From Fasciolopsis buskii (taxonomy: Eukaryota > Platyhelminthes > Trematoda > Plagiorchiida > Fasciolidae), in the NCBI GenBank assembly GCA_008360955.1, contig LUCM01006405.1:1-64000 (forward strand): 64,000 bases of DNA. Reading direction: 5' to 3'. Under the pieces are notes generated by a model. That model was not told the origin of the DNA and did no database searches. It was given only the letters and a program-made list of their open reading frames with translations. Below, piece after piece: positions 15,080 to 26,651 of this stretch (the first letter of the stretch is position 1; every line of letters starts with the position of its first letter). The translations under genes were made by a program, and so were the position numbers.

Positions 15080-15130
15080 TTGGACAGTGGCAAACGCATC
15101 CGAACCCGCCACCTTCGGGTCAAAATGCCA
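15080..15130 (-). repeat. tRNA-like (box B) repeat fragment
   Basis: On the - strand, GACCCGAAGGTGGCGGGTTC followed by GGATGCG resembles the variable loop and T-arm of a tRNA-derived SINE. It shares the ACCTTCxGGT word with the 74-base tRNA-like sequence at 15995. Only the 3' half is visible. Confidence 0.27.
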
Positions 15131-15994
15131 CGATTTTCATCATTTCACTATTGCCAATTTTGATTTACACTTAATTATTTCCTCAGTTCTGGGTGATTTC
15201 ACCCTTGGTGATGCCTACCTACCTGCCTTCTATTTTCTTTTCCTTAAAACTTTGATTTTTAATTTTGCAAACTAGCGTGAATTAGGTCCTCGAGAAATAA
15301 CTGCAAATTTCAGGTTGAAATATTTCATCCAAACAGTGGGTAGATAGAACGGCTAAATTGGGAGCAACACTATCCGATTTAAGTTGGTGTTGAGATGATG
15401 AAATAGTGTGAGTAGAAGAAAACTGTAGAATAGAACAAAGAACAGGCAAATGTGTTTCATTTGTAAGACTGCGTGAAGTCAATCTTTCCGTCAATTTTTT
15501 CAAATTCATTTTATTTGTCTTGTGAGGACAACGAGAATGTTTTTTTTGTTCGATTGCAAATGGTCATACGATAACTGGTAAAAAATTCGCCGCACACTAT
15601 GAGATTCCGAACTATCGGCGGCTGTCCAGATTTTCAGTGATTAGATTCGAATCAACAGACAGAACCCAAATATAGCCTAAACACAAGCTGAGCACGAAGT
15701 GCATTCGAAAGCCAGCCAAAAGCTTGAAATAAAATTTAATAACGGATAAAACAGAAGGTCAGGTGAATTAGAAATCTGTCTTATTGCAGCCATCAAACAC
15801 ATCGTGATGATAGTCAAAGACAATTATTCCTAACATCTGGGATTACGGATTGTGGATTAGGATTTTCCGTCGAGAAATGTGTCTATTCTTTTTATCTTTC
15901 ATCTTTTACTTTCTCTACTAATGAAATAACAGAGTACATCATTTTCAGGAAGTAGGGCTCGGCCAGCAGAGGGCTGCCAAACGGGGGAAGTTGA

Positions 15995-16068
15995 CCGGCA
16001 GTGAGAGGATTCTAATCCGCGACCTTCAGGTCCAAACACCGCGACCTTATCCGTTTGGCCACTGCCGG
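15995..16068 (-). repeat. 74-base tRNA-like sequence (tRNA pseudogene or SINE head)
   Basis: On the - strand the sequence starts CCGGCAG and ends CTGCCGG, a perfect 7-bp acceptor-like stem at exactly tRNA length. Inside are a D-arm-like GCCAAACGGATAAGGT (box A), a loop GTTTGGA that would place TTG at the anticodon (glutamine-like), and GGATTAGAATCC (box B with one extra base). The anticodon stem does not pair and the T-loop is altered. A working tRNA is therefore unlikely, and a tRNA pseudogene or tRNA-derived SINE fits better. No CCA is encoded, as expected in eukaryotes. Confidence 0.5.
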
Positions 16069-16679
16069 CAATAAACCGAACTAGGTATTTCTTCACAGCC
16101 TCAGCGACAATGAATGTATTATCATGCAGGGCGCACTGAAGACAAAAATAATATAAGAAGGTTTGAGAATCTGAATTCATCCTTTATCCTTTGACTGCTT
16201 CCGTGATATGGTCAGTGCAGATTAGAAAATAACATTGAATGATTTTGGCAGACAAAATGAGTAGACCGTTTACCAAAATTCAAAGTAGCATATCCCCAGC
16301 AAGACGAAGGACTCTCTTCTTTCGTGAAAATCGCTTTAGGTTAACTTCGCGAATGAATTATTCTCGAAAGTGATTAATTTCAATGCTGACCACATGCGGC
16401 TCACGACAGATTGATAGTGGCTTCATCCTGAAGGGCCAACGTATGGCCCCAGTACGGAGTCAGTTCTTGTTTCGCTTGCAATGGACTATCTTCCAGCATA
16501 GATAACTGAGACATGTCCCAGGGGCTAATTTTGGCCGTTCAGACTGTTATTAACTGCAGTTCATTACCCAACTTCTACCGGTCATTTGTTATTTTGTATT
16601 TTTCTAGGGTGTTTCTGCGAATTCACCCTATTTTGTTTCGCCCATTCCCGTTTCTTTCTCCGCGCGTGAACGTCTCCAG
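16069..16679. other. Intronic sequence upstream of the first visible exon
   Basis: No coding signal. It ends in a pyrimidine-rich tract (CCCATTCCCGTTTCTTTCTC and following CTCCAG) that serves as the acceptor of the exon at 16680. Confidence 0.6.
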
Positions 16680-16852
16680 GCCTGCAGTGGCTTCAAATAG
16701 ATGTGGGTCCACCGACCCAAATCACCGGTGTGATCATGAAAGGCCGTGGCGATACGAAAAGACCGCAGTATGTCACACGTTTCAAGTTGTCATATAGCAA
16801 CGACACACGTTTGTGGTACTTCTACAAAGATGCAACACCTCTGGATCCACGG
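16680..16852 (+). CDS. Exon (first one found): central part of a discoidin (F5/8 type C) domain
   Basis: This exon encodes about 57 residues of an extracellular discoidin domain. After the acceptor AG at 16678-16679 it reads LQWLQIDVGPPTQITGVIMK, then a GRGDT turn, then YVTRFKLSYSND and WYFYKDATPLDPR. This is the family pattern of WLQxDLG, xxVTGVxxxGRGD and YVxxFxVxYSxD. The exon starts with two bases of a split codon (phase 1) and ends in phase 0 at CGG before the donor gtaggc. The next exon, about 9.6 kb on, starts in phase 0 and continues the same domain. Discoidin domains bind phospholipid, collagen or glycans, but no ligand can be read from this sequence. The N-terminal third of the domain, with its first cysteine, must lie on an upstream exon that I could not find. 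An ORF call starting with GTG at 16703 is not a real start. I am fairly sure of the domain and both splice sites. Confidence 0.82.
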
Positions 16853-19687
16853 GTAGGCACAAATGTTATGACTGTTTTACTTATATCAAATCAAGATTTT
16901 ATACAGATGTCACGTTGTTATTTTATGGATACCCATCGGAGAGATTTCCGATCATCCAATGCACTGCATCAAAGGAAACAACCTATGCAAGCCGATAACC
17001 GAGGCATTTAGAACTGTTCCACAATCACATGCTTTCATTTTAGGGGCAGAACGATATGCCTGTCTCAGTGAATTAGTCCGTACTGATTAGGTTAATCTAA
17101 TGAATCGAGAGCGGTATACGATATACTTATTCTTACTTTCGCTAATCGACAGACTAGGGCGACCCGGTAGATGTCAAAGCGGAACTATCATTCATTCGAA
17201 CAAAACAGTTAGTACTGAGACTAAAATAGAGTCTCTTGCTAGTAAAACTACATTTCCTAAATTTCATTTCTGTCCCAATAGAAGGCTTACCCCATTTGGC
17301 AAGCGCTTTATAAGCGGCATTACATTTCACGCTCACCGCGTGAAAAAATGAACTCGGACATTTATAAGAGAGTTTTTATGGCATGGAACTGAATAAAAAT
17401 AGTGCCATCCAAGTAAAACATTAGAAGATAAAATGACGATGTGGCAATAGTTTCATTCGTTGCATATGAACTGAGCAAATAAAAGTATGCTGCTATGAAT
17501 ATCATAGCTTACGTGAACAGGAAAAGACTGGTGAGAATATCCAGATTTTGTGCTATTTTTTGGGATAGTCACGTGGTCCAATAAAAACTGCTACATGGGA
17601 TGGCTACCGATGATGATTGGGTCGGAATTTTCTACAAGTGAATTCAAAATTCGCCACCTCACAACCGTTGCCCAAAGTGGGTTTACTAGGTGTGACCTTG
17701 CGGAAAACTCCTTGTTGAGCTTTCATCAAAAAAGCCTGAAACATAGGCCATATTTGCCAGTTCACAGTCAGCGAATGCACCATCATTGGTCGTCACATGT
17801 TTCAACATAAATGATGAATAAAAAATAGTCGACCTCAAGCAATCTTCCCTTGTGAAAAGCACAGAGTACAGAAGTCCATTAAGTAGTATGTGGTTTTCTG
17901 CTGATTTCGGTCTCGGGATTCACAGGTTGAATAAAAAGTAATGCATTTTCCGCGATTGGACTGCTATTCGCTCCCCCCCCCAAATTTCCATAATACTGCC
18001 TGAGAGTGTTATACACGCATCTGACAAGTCATTAACGCGTTAGTTACTCGGTGCTTGTAAGAAGCACAATCCACCTCCAATGCAACTGAGTTAGCATAAG
18101 ATCATCATCATGACCGACCGGTACCGCTCATCTGATTTTCGCATTCGAAGCAAACAACTCTGTGTAAATCATTCTGTTAATAGTAATAACTACCTAATCC
18201 AATAATTGTACTAATTTGTTTTATCCATATTCTAAAAGGTAGCATGGAGCAACGTCGTCCAGGAATTCGAGGCAGTTACCGCTTTCGTTTGGGGGTCACT
18301 TGGTGAAAAGTGATGAACATTGGATTTCACCAGGTCCACCCACTGAGAACAATTATTTTCCGGACTCGTGATTTAGGTTTTGTTGATTTCTCATCCAGGT
18401 GATCACAGGGACGTTCAGTATGTCTAGGTTTTTCTGTCAGTTAGTGGTCTCTGGTTGTCCCACAGCAACCTTTGAGTTTAGTCTAGCTCTCGCCGTCTAC
18501 AGTAGAATAAACGTGTTCTCGACACCCCATACCGTACAGCGTTGCATCTCCTGAGAACCCCAGTTACACTTCACGTGATTTGGGAACCTATTCTGAATCA
18601 AGCCAATAGTCGTGTTTAGCAAAGGAAGGTACATTTATTCCGTCCTATGATGCATTTGCTAAATAACAATTAGCAATCTCAACATAATGGATACGCTTGA
18701 AGGACGAACGCTTTGAATGGGCAGATTAATAGCAAAGTTGGCCAAATTTCAGATAAATGTTGACAACTGACTATCAGGGAATGAGCCAAACTGCATCGCT
18801 CCGTCCTCTTCACGTAGCGTTTCAGAAGCCTATTTTGTCATCCCAAAGTGACCCAGAGGCTTGAGGCCCACGCTTTTGACTGTCCTATACCCGAACGCAG
18901 TACGATGCGCAATCATTTGACTTTATTCCTATTTCATCAGGAACATCATTTCAAATATGTAACTTCAGAGTGATTCACACTACCTACTGAAAGCTTTCAA
19001 TACCAGTCCGTTTAATTCACTAGATTTTGCGACGCATTTCTTTGATATTAATGACTATTTAGATCATTATTTAATCGTACAACACATCTATTTCATAATT
19101 GCGCCGAGTACTTGCAATTTTGCGGTGTACGTACATTGGTGACCTCATCTTGACTGGTAATGATACGTCTGAAACTTAAACGGCAAGGTCAGCACTCAGA
19201 ACTCCGCAGAAACCAGCAACCTTAGCGACGACCAACATAAATTTGTTCACTATGTTGATAGAATTTTCCTGTATGCGGATCGAAAAAGGAATTATCCTTA
19301 GAAATCCATTTGGGACTGCGAAGCTTTATCTCGAATGTCAATAGCAATCAGCACTGCATAAATTTACCGTTATGCACTTGCATTTTAGCGTTCAGAATAG
19401 AATAAAAATAAATAAGAGTGCTACCACCTATCACCTTCCTAGTTGTCCTTGTCAGTCAGTCACGCAAACCAGTATGTAGTCCATGAGTTATGGGTTTATT
19501 AGCAGAATAGCGATATAAGCAGACATTTCAGTGATTGGTGGAACACCGTACTCTGTGCATGAACACATTCTGTAGGTGTCCATATTCTCAGTTACTTCCG
19601 AAGTTCACCGCGATTGTCATCCAAGCTCTTCCCCAGACAAGTGTATATATACACTACTATAAGCAGCATAAACACCAATAGTACATG

Positions 19688-19713
19688 CTATATATATATA
19701 TATGTGTGTGTGT
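19688..19713. repeat. Compound (TA)n(TG)n microsatellite
   Basis: A TA run passes directly into a TG run, within intron A. Confidence 0.88.
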
Positions 19714-21147
19714 TGTGCTGCTATCAAACCGGATGAAATCGGCCAATTTTGCAAAACTGCATTTTTCTTTCTCCAACCGGTTACAGTTATAAATGAGCGA
19801 AGCACATAAAGTCGCATCACGCAGCTCAGATTTCTTTGCATAATACGTGGGAACATAATCAGCTGATAAATAATGGGGCTAAAGCACCTTATTATTTATT
19901 GAAATCTGTTGACTGCTGTTCACACACTAGCCTATTTGCTTATGTTGTATTGTCTTGTTTGCTAGAACATGCCGCCTCCCACAAGTTACTGAAACGAATA
20001 GACAGAAATCCGGCACCTGTTGTCCTACTTGCGTGCATCAGCTTATAGCCAGCATTCCGTTGACAGCTAACGGGATTTACTCCCTTCGATCCGCATCATA
20101 ATCTGTTCACTCGACTGATTAGTCAGAGACTCAGGAAATGCTCAATTCCAATTCCCGTGCAGCCCGTTCGATCCCGTGAATCCAGCAGGGAAATTCGAAA
20201 GTATTTCTAAATTTAGAACGAGATAGTAGTCTGAAGGAAACAGCTACATCAGTATTGCGATATTGTCTCTAGCGTTGTTTTCCTAGAACGGATATTTTAC
20301 TTCAGATTTACAATCAACGAGTTCAAGAAACTTCCAACTTTCAGAAAATTTACCAAAGAGACTTGGGTAATAAAAAATACAGCTGGATAGCCGTTTTGAC
20401 CAACAATACTGAAAGCCTAAGTTCGACTTTTGGAAGTCAGTCAATGTTAGCAAAAACGAAAGAAGTTTTCAAAGTAAACTTGTGCGGGATAACCTGACTC
20501 ATGAACGGAAAGTTGCTTTGTTCCCCACAAATGTTTTTGTTGTTGATTTATTAGAAGGTAATAAAGTTCACTTTTTTACCTCCAGCACTACTTGGTGTGT
20601 TTATGTTTTCGATGCAGGATTCATGTGTGATCAAAACAATTTCCCTGACTTCAAAGAACCTAACCTTCTGTTATTCAGTTTATAGATAATGTTTCCAATA
20701 AAATTACCAATATGAATCTGATCATTTGTTGGCAATGATCATTTCAGGTAGAAAGTTTTCTTACTTTTCACGTATTTCACAGACAACTAATTGATATTTA
20801 TTCTTCCTGTCTACTCACTATTTTGCACGTTTTGAAAACGGTGATTCCCTGTTCATTTAATCACTTACTCCGTCACCCATCCATCCACTTACCCTGGTAT
20901 ACTCGCACCCCTTGATTGTATGGACGTCATATTTTTGTACAAACTCGGCTTGTTTATTATTTGGCTTCATTTTTCACGTCTTGTTGATCCTTTCGTCTGT
21001 ATTATTTTCTGTTTCTATATTCGTGTTGTCCTTGTCTGTTTTGTTCCCACTGTTTTCGTTGCTTCTTTTTTATTTCCCGTCCGAATGAATATTTTATATT
21101 TGTCTCTCTCCGACTAACATGCTCACCCACGGATTCTTCTGTCTACA

Positions 21148-21568
21148 ATGATTTCACAGTCTACGATCTGGTCCGTTGAATGGGCCAAGAAATCAGATCC
21201 TGCGCACGATAGGGTAAAGTACTCCAAGTAGGGTTACCAGAAATTTTGTGAGCCTAACTACTGCAGCGCAGAATTTGAGACCATGAGCAAGGAGGCAAAA
21301 AAGACCGGTGAATTATTGGCCGCACAGCATGAAGTTTCCAAGTGGTATTTGGGTATTCAGAACATAGGGTATGAACATTTTGTCTGGTTGATCTGACAAA
21401 CGGAGAACTGATCCAAATGTAAGACGTCGTCAACTTGAGGTAGAAGCGAATCTACATGTGTACGCAACCCATATATTTATTATCGTCTGCGTTCTTCCAG
21501 CTGAACTACGAAGCCAAGCCAAAATAAGCTCGGACATATCACCCAAGGATCCTTCCACAGTTAGCTAA
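21148..21568 (+). pseudogene. Unidentified coding-like relic in two frames
   Basis: One frame from 21148 to 21396 reads through 82 codons with a single TAG at 21229. It includes WSVEWAKKSDPAHDRVKYSK before the stop, then GYQKFCEPNYCSAEFE and TMSKEAKKTGELLAAQHEVS. From 21407 a second frame is open to a TAA at 21566, reading DPNVRRRQLEVEANLHVYAT and later LPAELRSQAKISSDISPKD. The balanced, charged composition is unlike the AT-rich noise around it and suggests a decayed protein-coding segment with one stop and one frameshift. I do not recognise the family. A retroelement ORF or a processed pseudogene are the obvious alternatives. It lies on the same strand as the host gene, but its stops argue against it being an exon. 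Confidence 0.4.
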
Positions 21569-24500
21569 TCTCCCAAACCGAACTTCGTAACCAGTCGTGA
21601 CTGTGAATTACAACGTGCATTGCTTGTTTATTTTTAGGGAACTGTAGCTTGGGCACCCAAACTTCAGAAATGCCCTCGTGGTGGGTGTTGTGGGTCGTTA
21701 TTTGTTGATTCTTAAGCGAATTACCTAAGCACTGTCCTGTGTGTGGCCTCGCAGATCACTTGATGAAGCACATGTAGTATGAATGCGTGAGTTGCGTCCT
21801 AATGCGCATTTGAATCCCGCTGAGAATGAATACTTTTCACAGTTCGATCAATTCTAAATTAAATTAAATGCTCCATATTTGTTGATCACTTAACGGGGAA
21901 ATCAAGAGTACTGGATCGGTGACGAAATGTTTGGTTTAACTGCAGCTGTGATCATTTGCAACTCATAAATCATTCTTTAAAGAATTTGCAACTCACCCAA
22001 ATAGGTTGATCTTCAAGATAGTTACCTGCCTTAGTGGACAGTGCTGGCTCAGCAAGGGCCCATGAAATCTGTTGATTCAGTCTGTACCTGCATCCTTTAC
22101 ATTAAAATGATAAACTGATATATCATCAATAATTACAACGAGCCGTGTTGATGCTAACAGCGTTAAATGTAAGCGCAATCTTTGGGCCAAACGCTATAAC
22201 GACTGCGATAACTAAGAATGATATCCACAATGGAAGATCTAACCGATGGATGGTTTTGTTCTCCAAAGTACTACTAGTTCCTGAGTCCATTTCAAGAGAC
22301 AGAAGGGAATTTATGAAGTAAATTGCACATTTCCAAGCGGATGACAGTAATAGTGGATATTATGCCGAAGCACCAAGATCATGGTCATCCGCAGTGGGAG
22401 TCCCACGATGGGAAGGATGAAAGGCGTTTAAAGTAGTGCAGACACAATAGATTGTAGTTTGATAATTGCCAGTTTGGACTCGAATGAACGAAGTCAACTA
22501 TCAAGATGTTTATCTGAGCAAAATGCGAGGCTTCCACAAGACCCCGGTAAATTGCTCGTTGGAAAGAACCCGAGATACTAATGACATTCAAGCCATGTGG
22601 TCACCACTGAACGTTGGGGAGCTTTATCCTTCTTGATTTTGATAAACCTTTAAACCTCTTCACAGTGAGGACTTCACCATTTCTAATTATGATTCTTCCG
22701 CAATCACACAATTCAAGCTGCTCACAACAGTGATCGCTTAATCACGAAGCCTCCTCCGTGCAAGTAAAGTGATTGATTTTTACACTAATTTGCTTCGCAT
22801 GTTAGACCGAGGTAAAGTTGTCCTCCAAATATGAGTCCCATAGATTTTCGGAGTCATTGCGCAATTTAATAAAGAACTAAGGGAGGTCTTGCTTGAGGGA
22901 GCCATTTTATCGCACACGTATGAAAGAAGGCAAAGCATGGAACCAAGAAATAATTCGTGACTGATTTGAACGTTCACCTCGTGGTGTGAAACATTTGTGC
23001 AATGTCTGTGCTTGGGATAAGTAACATTCCGTTATTTTTCATAAAAATTCCAAAGAGGTCTTATTCATCCCCGAAATCACAATACCGAAAGGGCGAAGTG
23101 CAAGAGCGAACGAAAAAAGTAATCAAAACCCGAAGCTTGTCGTGTATCAGCAAGCAGATGGTTTCCACATGGTTTGGAAATTTCTGCAAAGTTTATTTGG
23201 ATTCATACAAGTAGATGACGTGCTCGTGGGTGTGACTGGGACAATTAGTGTTCTCGATATACTCTCATCCATCTGTTCAATTAACCACGGTGAATTATAT
23301 GTGAATACTGACCGAGACTCTGGTATGGTTGTCTTCATTTCATGCCGACATATCGATGGGCTTGTACACAAACCTAATCCAAGTTGGGCATCTTCCCAGA
23401 CACACCCGTTATGGAAGACAAACAAATCCGTGGTGGGACATCTGTAGATGAATGAATCCGGGACGTGATGAAAAGTGAATAGTTGTTTCATTACCGCCGT
23501 TCCCCGAAAATGTAATCGACACACTTTCTAAATGAACAAATATTGACGCAGTCAGGAAGCCGATGTTTAATTTATATAAAAGTAATCAGATATTCAGTCA
23601 ATACAAAATTGTACAGAATAAAATAGACAAGTAGGTTAGTTAGACAGGCACATATATAGAGTAACAGAGTTACAAACAGACGGACGGAAAAACAAGGCGA
23701 AATAACCGTAATCATTGCATGGGTCGACTCTTACGAATTCGACTAATTCAAAGACCACACGGTACCTTTTTGTTCCTTAATCGATCTTTTCACCCTCATT
23801 GCTTTAATTGTCTGCATTCGTTCAGTTTTTTGGAGACATTTAGACGGTCTTTCTGTTGCACTCAGTTGGAATGTTACGTACGTTTAACTGGTAGATATGT
23901 GTCTGTTGTTTCTCTCGTTTGTATAATCACCATTAAATTATGATGCTAAGTAAATTAAAATTAAGTTGTTTTTTATTGATTTTGCATATTTTTTGCTTGT
24001 TACATTCCTTATGTTTGGTGCATGTGCTTTCGGCTTGACCAGTGAAACAAATTGGCCGATTGATCATTTGTCTTTACATGCACCGTCCTACTCGTGGAAT
24101 TTATTTATTTTTTGGACAACTTATGAGTTCAAAACGACTAACATCTCGAAACATTCGAATTGTACAGCAGCACTTCACAAGGGTAAGATTTAACGTTTGA
24201 ATGCATTGCAAACTTCCGATTTCATCCCTACTTTTAACCGCAAAATCTTGGGGAGTTGAACAGTCAGCTTTAAAGTAAAATCAAGGCAGATACGCCAGCA
24301 GTATTTACAAGAAGAGTAGAGCACCGGAAATTCGTTTCATACTTAACTGAAAGTTATTCAGAACTCGCAGGCCCATACAAACCAACACGGTTGAAAGTGT
24401 ATTTTCCTACCTGATGAAAGTCCAGATTCTTGCCTAATCACTTATTGTCTCATTATTTTGATGTTTTTTAAAGGAAAAAGCACACTTGAAAACAAACAAA

Positions 24501-24917
24501 CGTAAACGATTGAGTCTGCGCAAAAGCTCCGTATTCATATCCATGGACAAGCATGTATATCTGGACATATACACGAACATTCATACACACATATACATCC
24601 AAATATGAATATTCTCATATTTACATGATAATTGCGTGCACATCTAGACACACATAGATTTCCCGCTAAACTCGAAAGACAAAACATGTCCTTTCAAATT
24701 AGCTTTTCATAACTTGACTTCTGTCCTGACTAGTAAGTTCAAAAGGAGACGGAAGGACAGGCGTAATAGCACATTTACATTTGATCCGGGTGTGACTAGG
24801 CCGAGTGTAATGCATTCAACCTTGACTCCTACTGGCAAAGTCATTTAAATATGGAAAGCGGAATCTCAGTAAGATGTAAAATTAACAAGAACTAAGCGAA
24901 AACACTTTTGATATGAA

Positions 24918-25028
24918 GACCAAATGATGTAAGGAGTGTATCGAAAAATCGATGCGCCATGTATTGGTTTTAATTGTGAATGATATAATGTTAATAACAC
25001 AGCGCTGTTGGTAGATGCAATATACCGA
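24918..25028. repeat. Dispersed repeat, copy A (Penelope-like terminus?)
   Basis: It aligns with 42699-42808 over about 110 bases. Both share GACCAAATGA, AGTGTATCGAAAAATCGA, CATGTA-TGGTTT and AATTGTGAATGATATAAT-TTAATAACACAGCG. The copy at 42699 is followed by a hammerhead-ribozyme-like motif. This copy runs instead into an inverted duplication of itself. Confidence 0.65.
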
Positions 25029-25066
25029 CAACTCTGTGTTATTAACATTATATCATTCACAATTAA
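24970..25066. repeat. 33-bp perfect inverted repeat (fold-back)
   Basis: The left arm 24970-25002 and right arm 25034-25066 are exactly complementary. The 31-base loop can partly extend the stem (TGTTGGTA against TACCGACA with one wobble). The arms belong to the dispersed repeat shared with 42699-42808, so the second arm looks like an inverted duplication made at insertion or by a repair event. Confidence 0.93.
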
Positions 25067-26458
25067 CACTTTTTAATTTATTCTGATTCGAATTTAGGAT
25101 GGCTAAGTTCTTCAAATATTCAGCTGAATATCTACTGGTCCATTGGTACATTTGCCGCTAAATATGTACGGTCAAGCCACGTGTACCCTCTTAGTAAATG
25201 GGAAATTCTGGATTGTTGTTCCAAGCCCCTGGTGCTAAGCAGTAAACTTTTCGATGAAGCGACATCCTCATCTGCGCCAAATGAAACGCTATACTCCTGA
25301 TCGCTGGATGCTGTAGGGTATATGTTCGCGCTGCTTCCATTAAATTGAAGCCATTTTGTTTGACTTTGGGAATGTTTTTAATTCAGAGAGATGCACGATA
25401 ATCGACTCTTATTTTCTTTTTTAGATAACGGTAAACTGATGTTCATTACTTGAGTTGTTAGCGAAAATAAAGGGACGGTTATAAGCGCAGCAAAATCATG
25501 AGAATAATATTAACTATGGGTCTTAATTTACAGATTTTCTATTTGTGAGACCGATTTACTTCGTTGACTAGTGCATGACAGTAAAGCTAAACTATCAACT
25601 AAACAAATGAGCTAAACAATGTGGACTTAAGAGAAAGATTCTATAAGTTCATTCTATCAATATCAAATCTTCCTATGTTGTGTTATGTTATACATTTAAT
25701 TATGTCTGCTTCAGTGTACAATTATCGAAGCACCAGGGACAGTACGAAATTTTTGAAGAATACACAGATCACTTTTCCTGATATTTGAGAGCAAACTAAA
25801 TGATTGATTATCAAGCGAGACTATGTGCCTCGTCGTTTTACCTCATATTTATCAGCTCTTGCCTGAAAAACGAATCCGTCATTATTTATTCGGTGTTAGA
25901 CCTTCGACACCTTGGCAAATTTCAAAATCAAGGCGATCTCAGTTCCAAATAGTCCTGGTGTCAATAATATACTTAACAACTATCCTTTGTTTTTAAAACA
26001 GAAGTGACTAATAGTACATGCAGTATCACTCCGAATTTTGTAGTCGGTAAACCAATGCCTAATTTATGCCTTGACATAGTCGACAGGAATGATTTTCGGT
26101 TGAGTATTTAGGGATCGATGGGAGGAGAACGAACAGACTACGGATCCATGTGTTAATTACATCGCGCTCAATAATTGGTTTAGTTTATCGATGGATTTTC
26201 CTCTGCTGTTAATAACATCACATGGTGGATTCCTAACTGAAAGATTATTTTGTTGTTTGCCATTAAAGAAACTCCAGCCCTTCCACCGTTAGCTCACGGA
26301 AAGTTGGACCTAAGATTCATCATAAACTATCATCCTTGTGCATTTTGAACTTTTCGCGATGAATTTTTCCCCATAGCATAATCTCTATCGAGCTTCAAAA
26401 CTGGTAACTTTTACTAATGATCTATTGCCACCCTATACGCTTCCGTCCAATTTTCCAG

Positions 26459-26651
26459 GTGTTCGAGGGGAACAATGACCGTGTTGTAGAGCGAGTTCAC
26501 TATCTGGCCAGTCCGTTTATTGCTCGTTACGTACGTGTTCATCCGATCGACTGGCGGAGTCGAATAGCAATGCGGGTCGGACTGTTGGGTTGCCGCCAAA
26601 AAGGGCCTTGCTCAACCGGATTCTTCCGCATTAACAACGAAAGTTCTTGCG
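26459..26651 (+). CDS. Exon: C-terminal part of discoidin domain plus cysteine linker
   Basis: This exon continues the discoidin domain in phase 0 after the acceptor ttttccag. It encodes VFEGNNDRVVERVHYL, then SPFIARYVRVHPIDW, then RSRIAMRVGLLGC. These are the F-x-GN-x-D strand, the ARYVRxxPxxW strand and the closing IxMRxxLLGC with the C-terminal disulfide cysteine of the family. After the domain comes a linker, RQKGPCSTGFFRINNESSC, with two further cysteines. The donor gtgagtg follows one base of a codon (phase 1). That base joins TA of the next exon to give valine, so the product reads on as C-V-PNLAYKKSAW into the FTP domain. Phase-1 boundaries on both sides of the domain are typical of shuffled extracellular modules. 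The antisense ORFs over this exon are shadows. Confidence 0.88.

Larger units (their letters stand above)
16853..26458 (+). other. Intron A (about 9.6 kb) inside the discoidin domain
   Basis: The intron is bounded by gtaggc and ttttccag and is phase 0. It splits one discoidin domain, so both flanking exons must be joined. It contains a TA/TG microsatellite (19688-19713), an unidentified coding-like relic (21148-21568) and a fold-back dispersed repeat (24918-25066). Pyrimidine-rich stretches near 20880-21120 and 23720-24190 give short open frames of hydrophobic residues that look compositional. Elsewhere I see only AT-rich unique-looking sequence. Confidence 0.8.

Noticed and set aside
15995..16068. 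Calling a functional glutamine tRNA
   Set aside because: The anticodon stem does not pair and the T-loop has an extra base.
20920..21117. Hydrophobic 65-codon frame that could look like membrane segments
   Set aside because: It arises from pyrimidine-rich DNA, which always encodes F, L, S and V. There is no conserved feature.
23147..23524. 125-codon - strand frame overlapping a 101-codon + frame
   Set aside because: Antisense pairing of similar length, no motif, and within an intron. It is probably chance.
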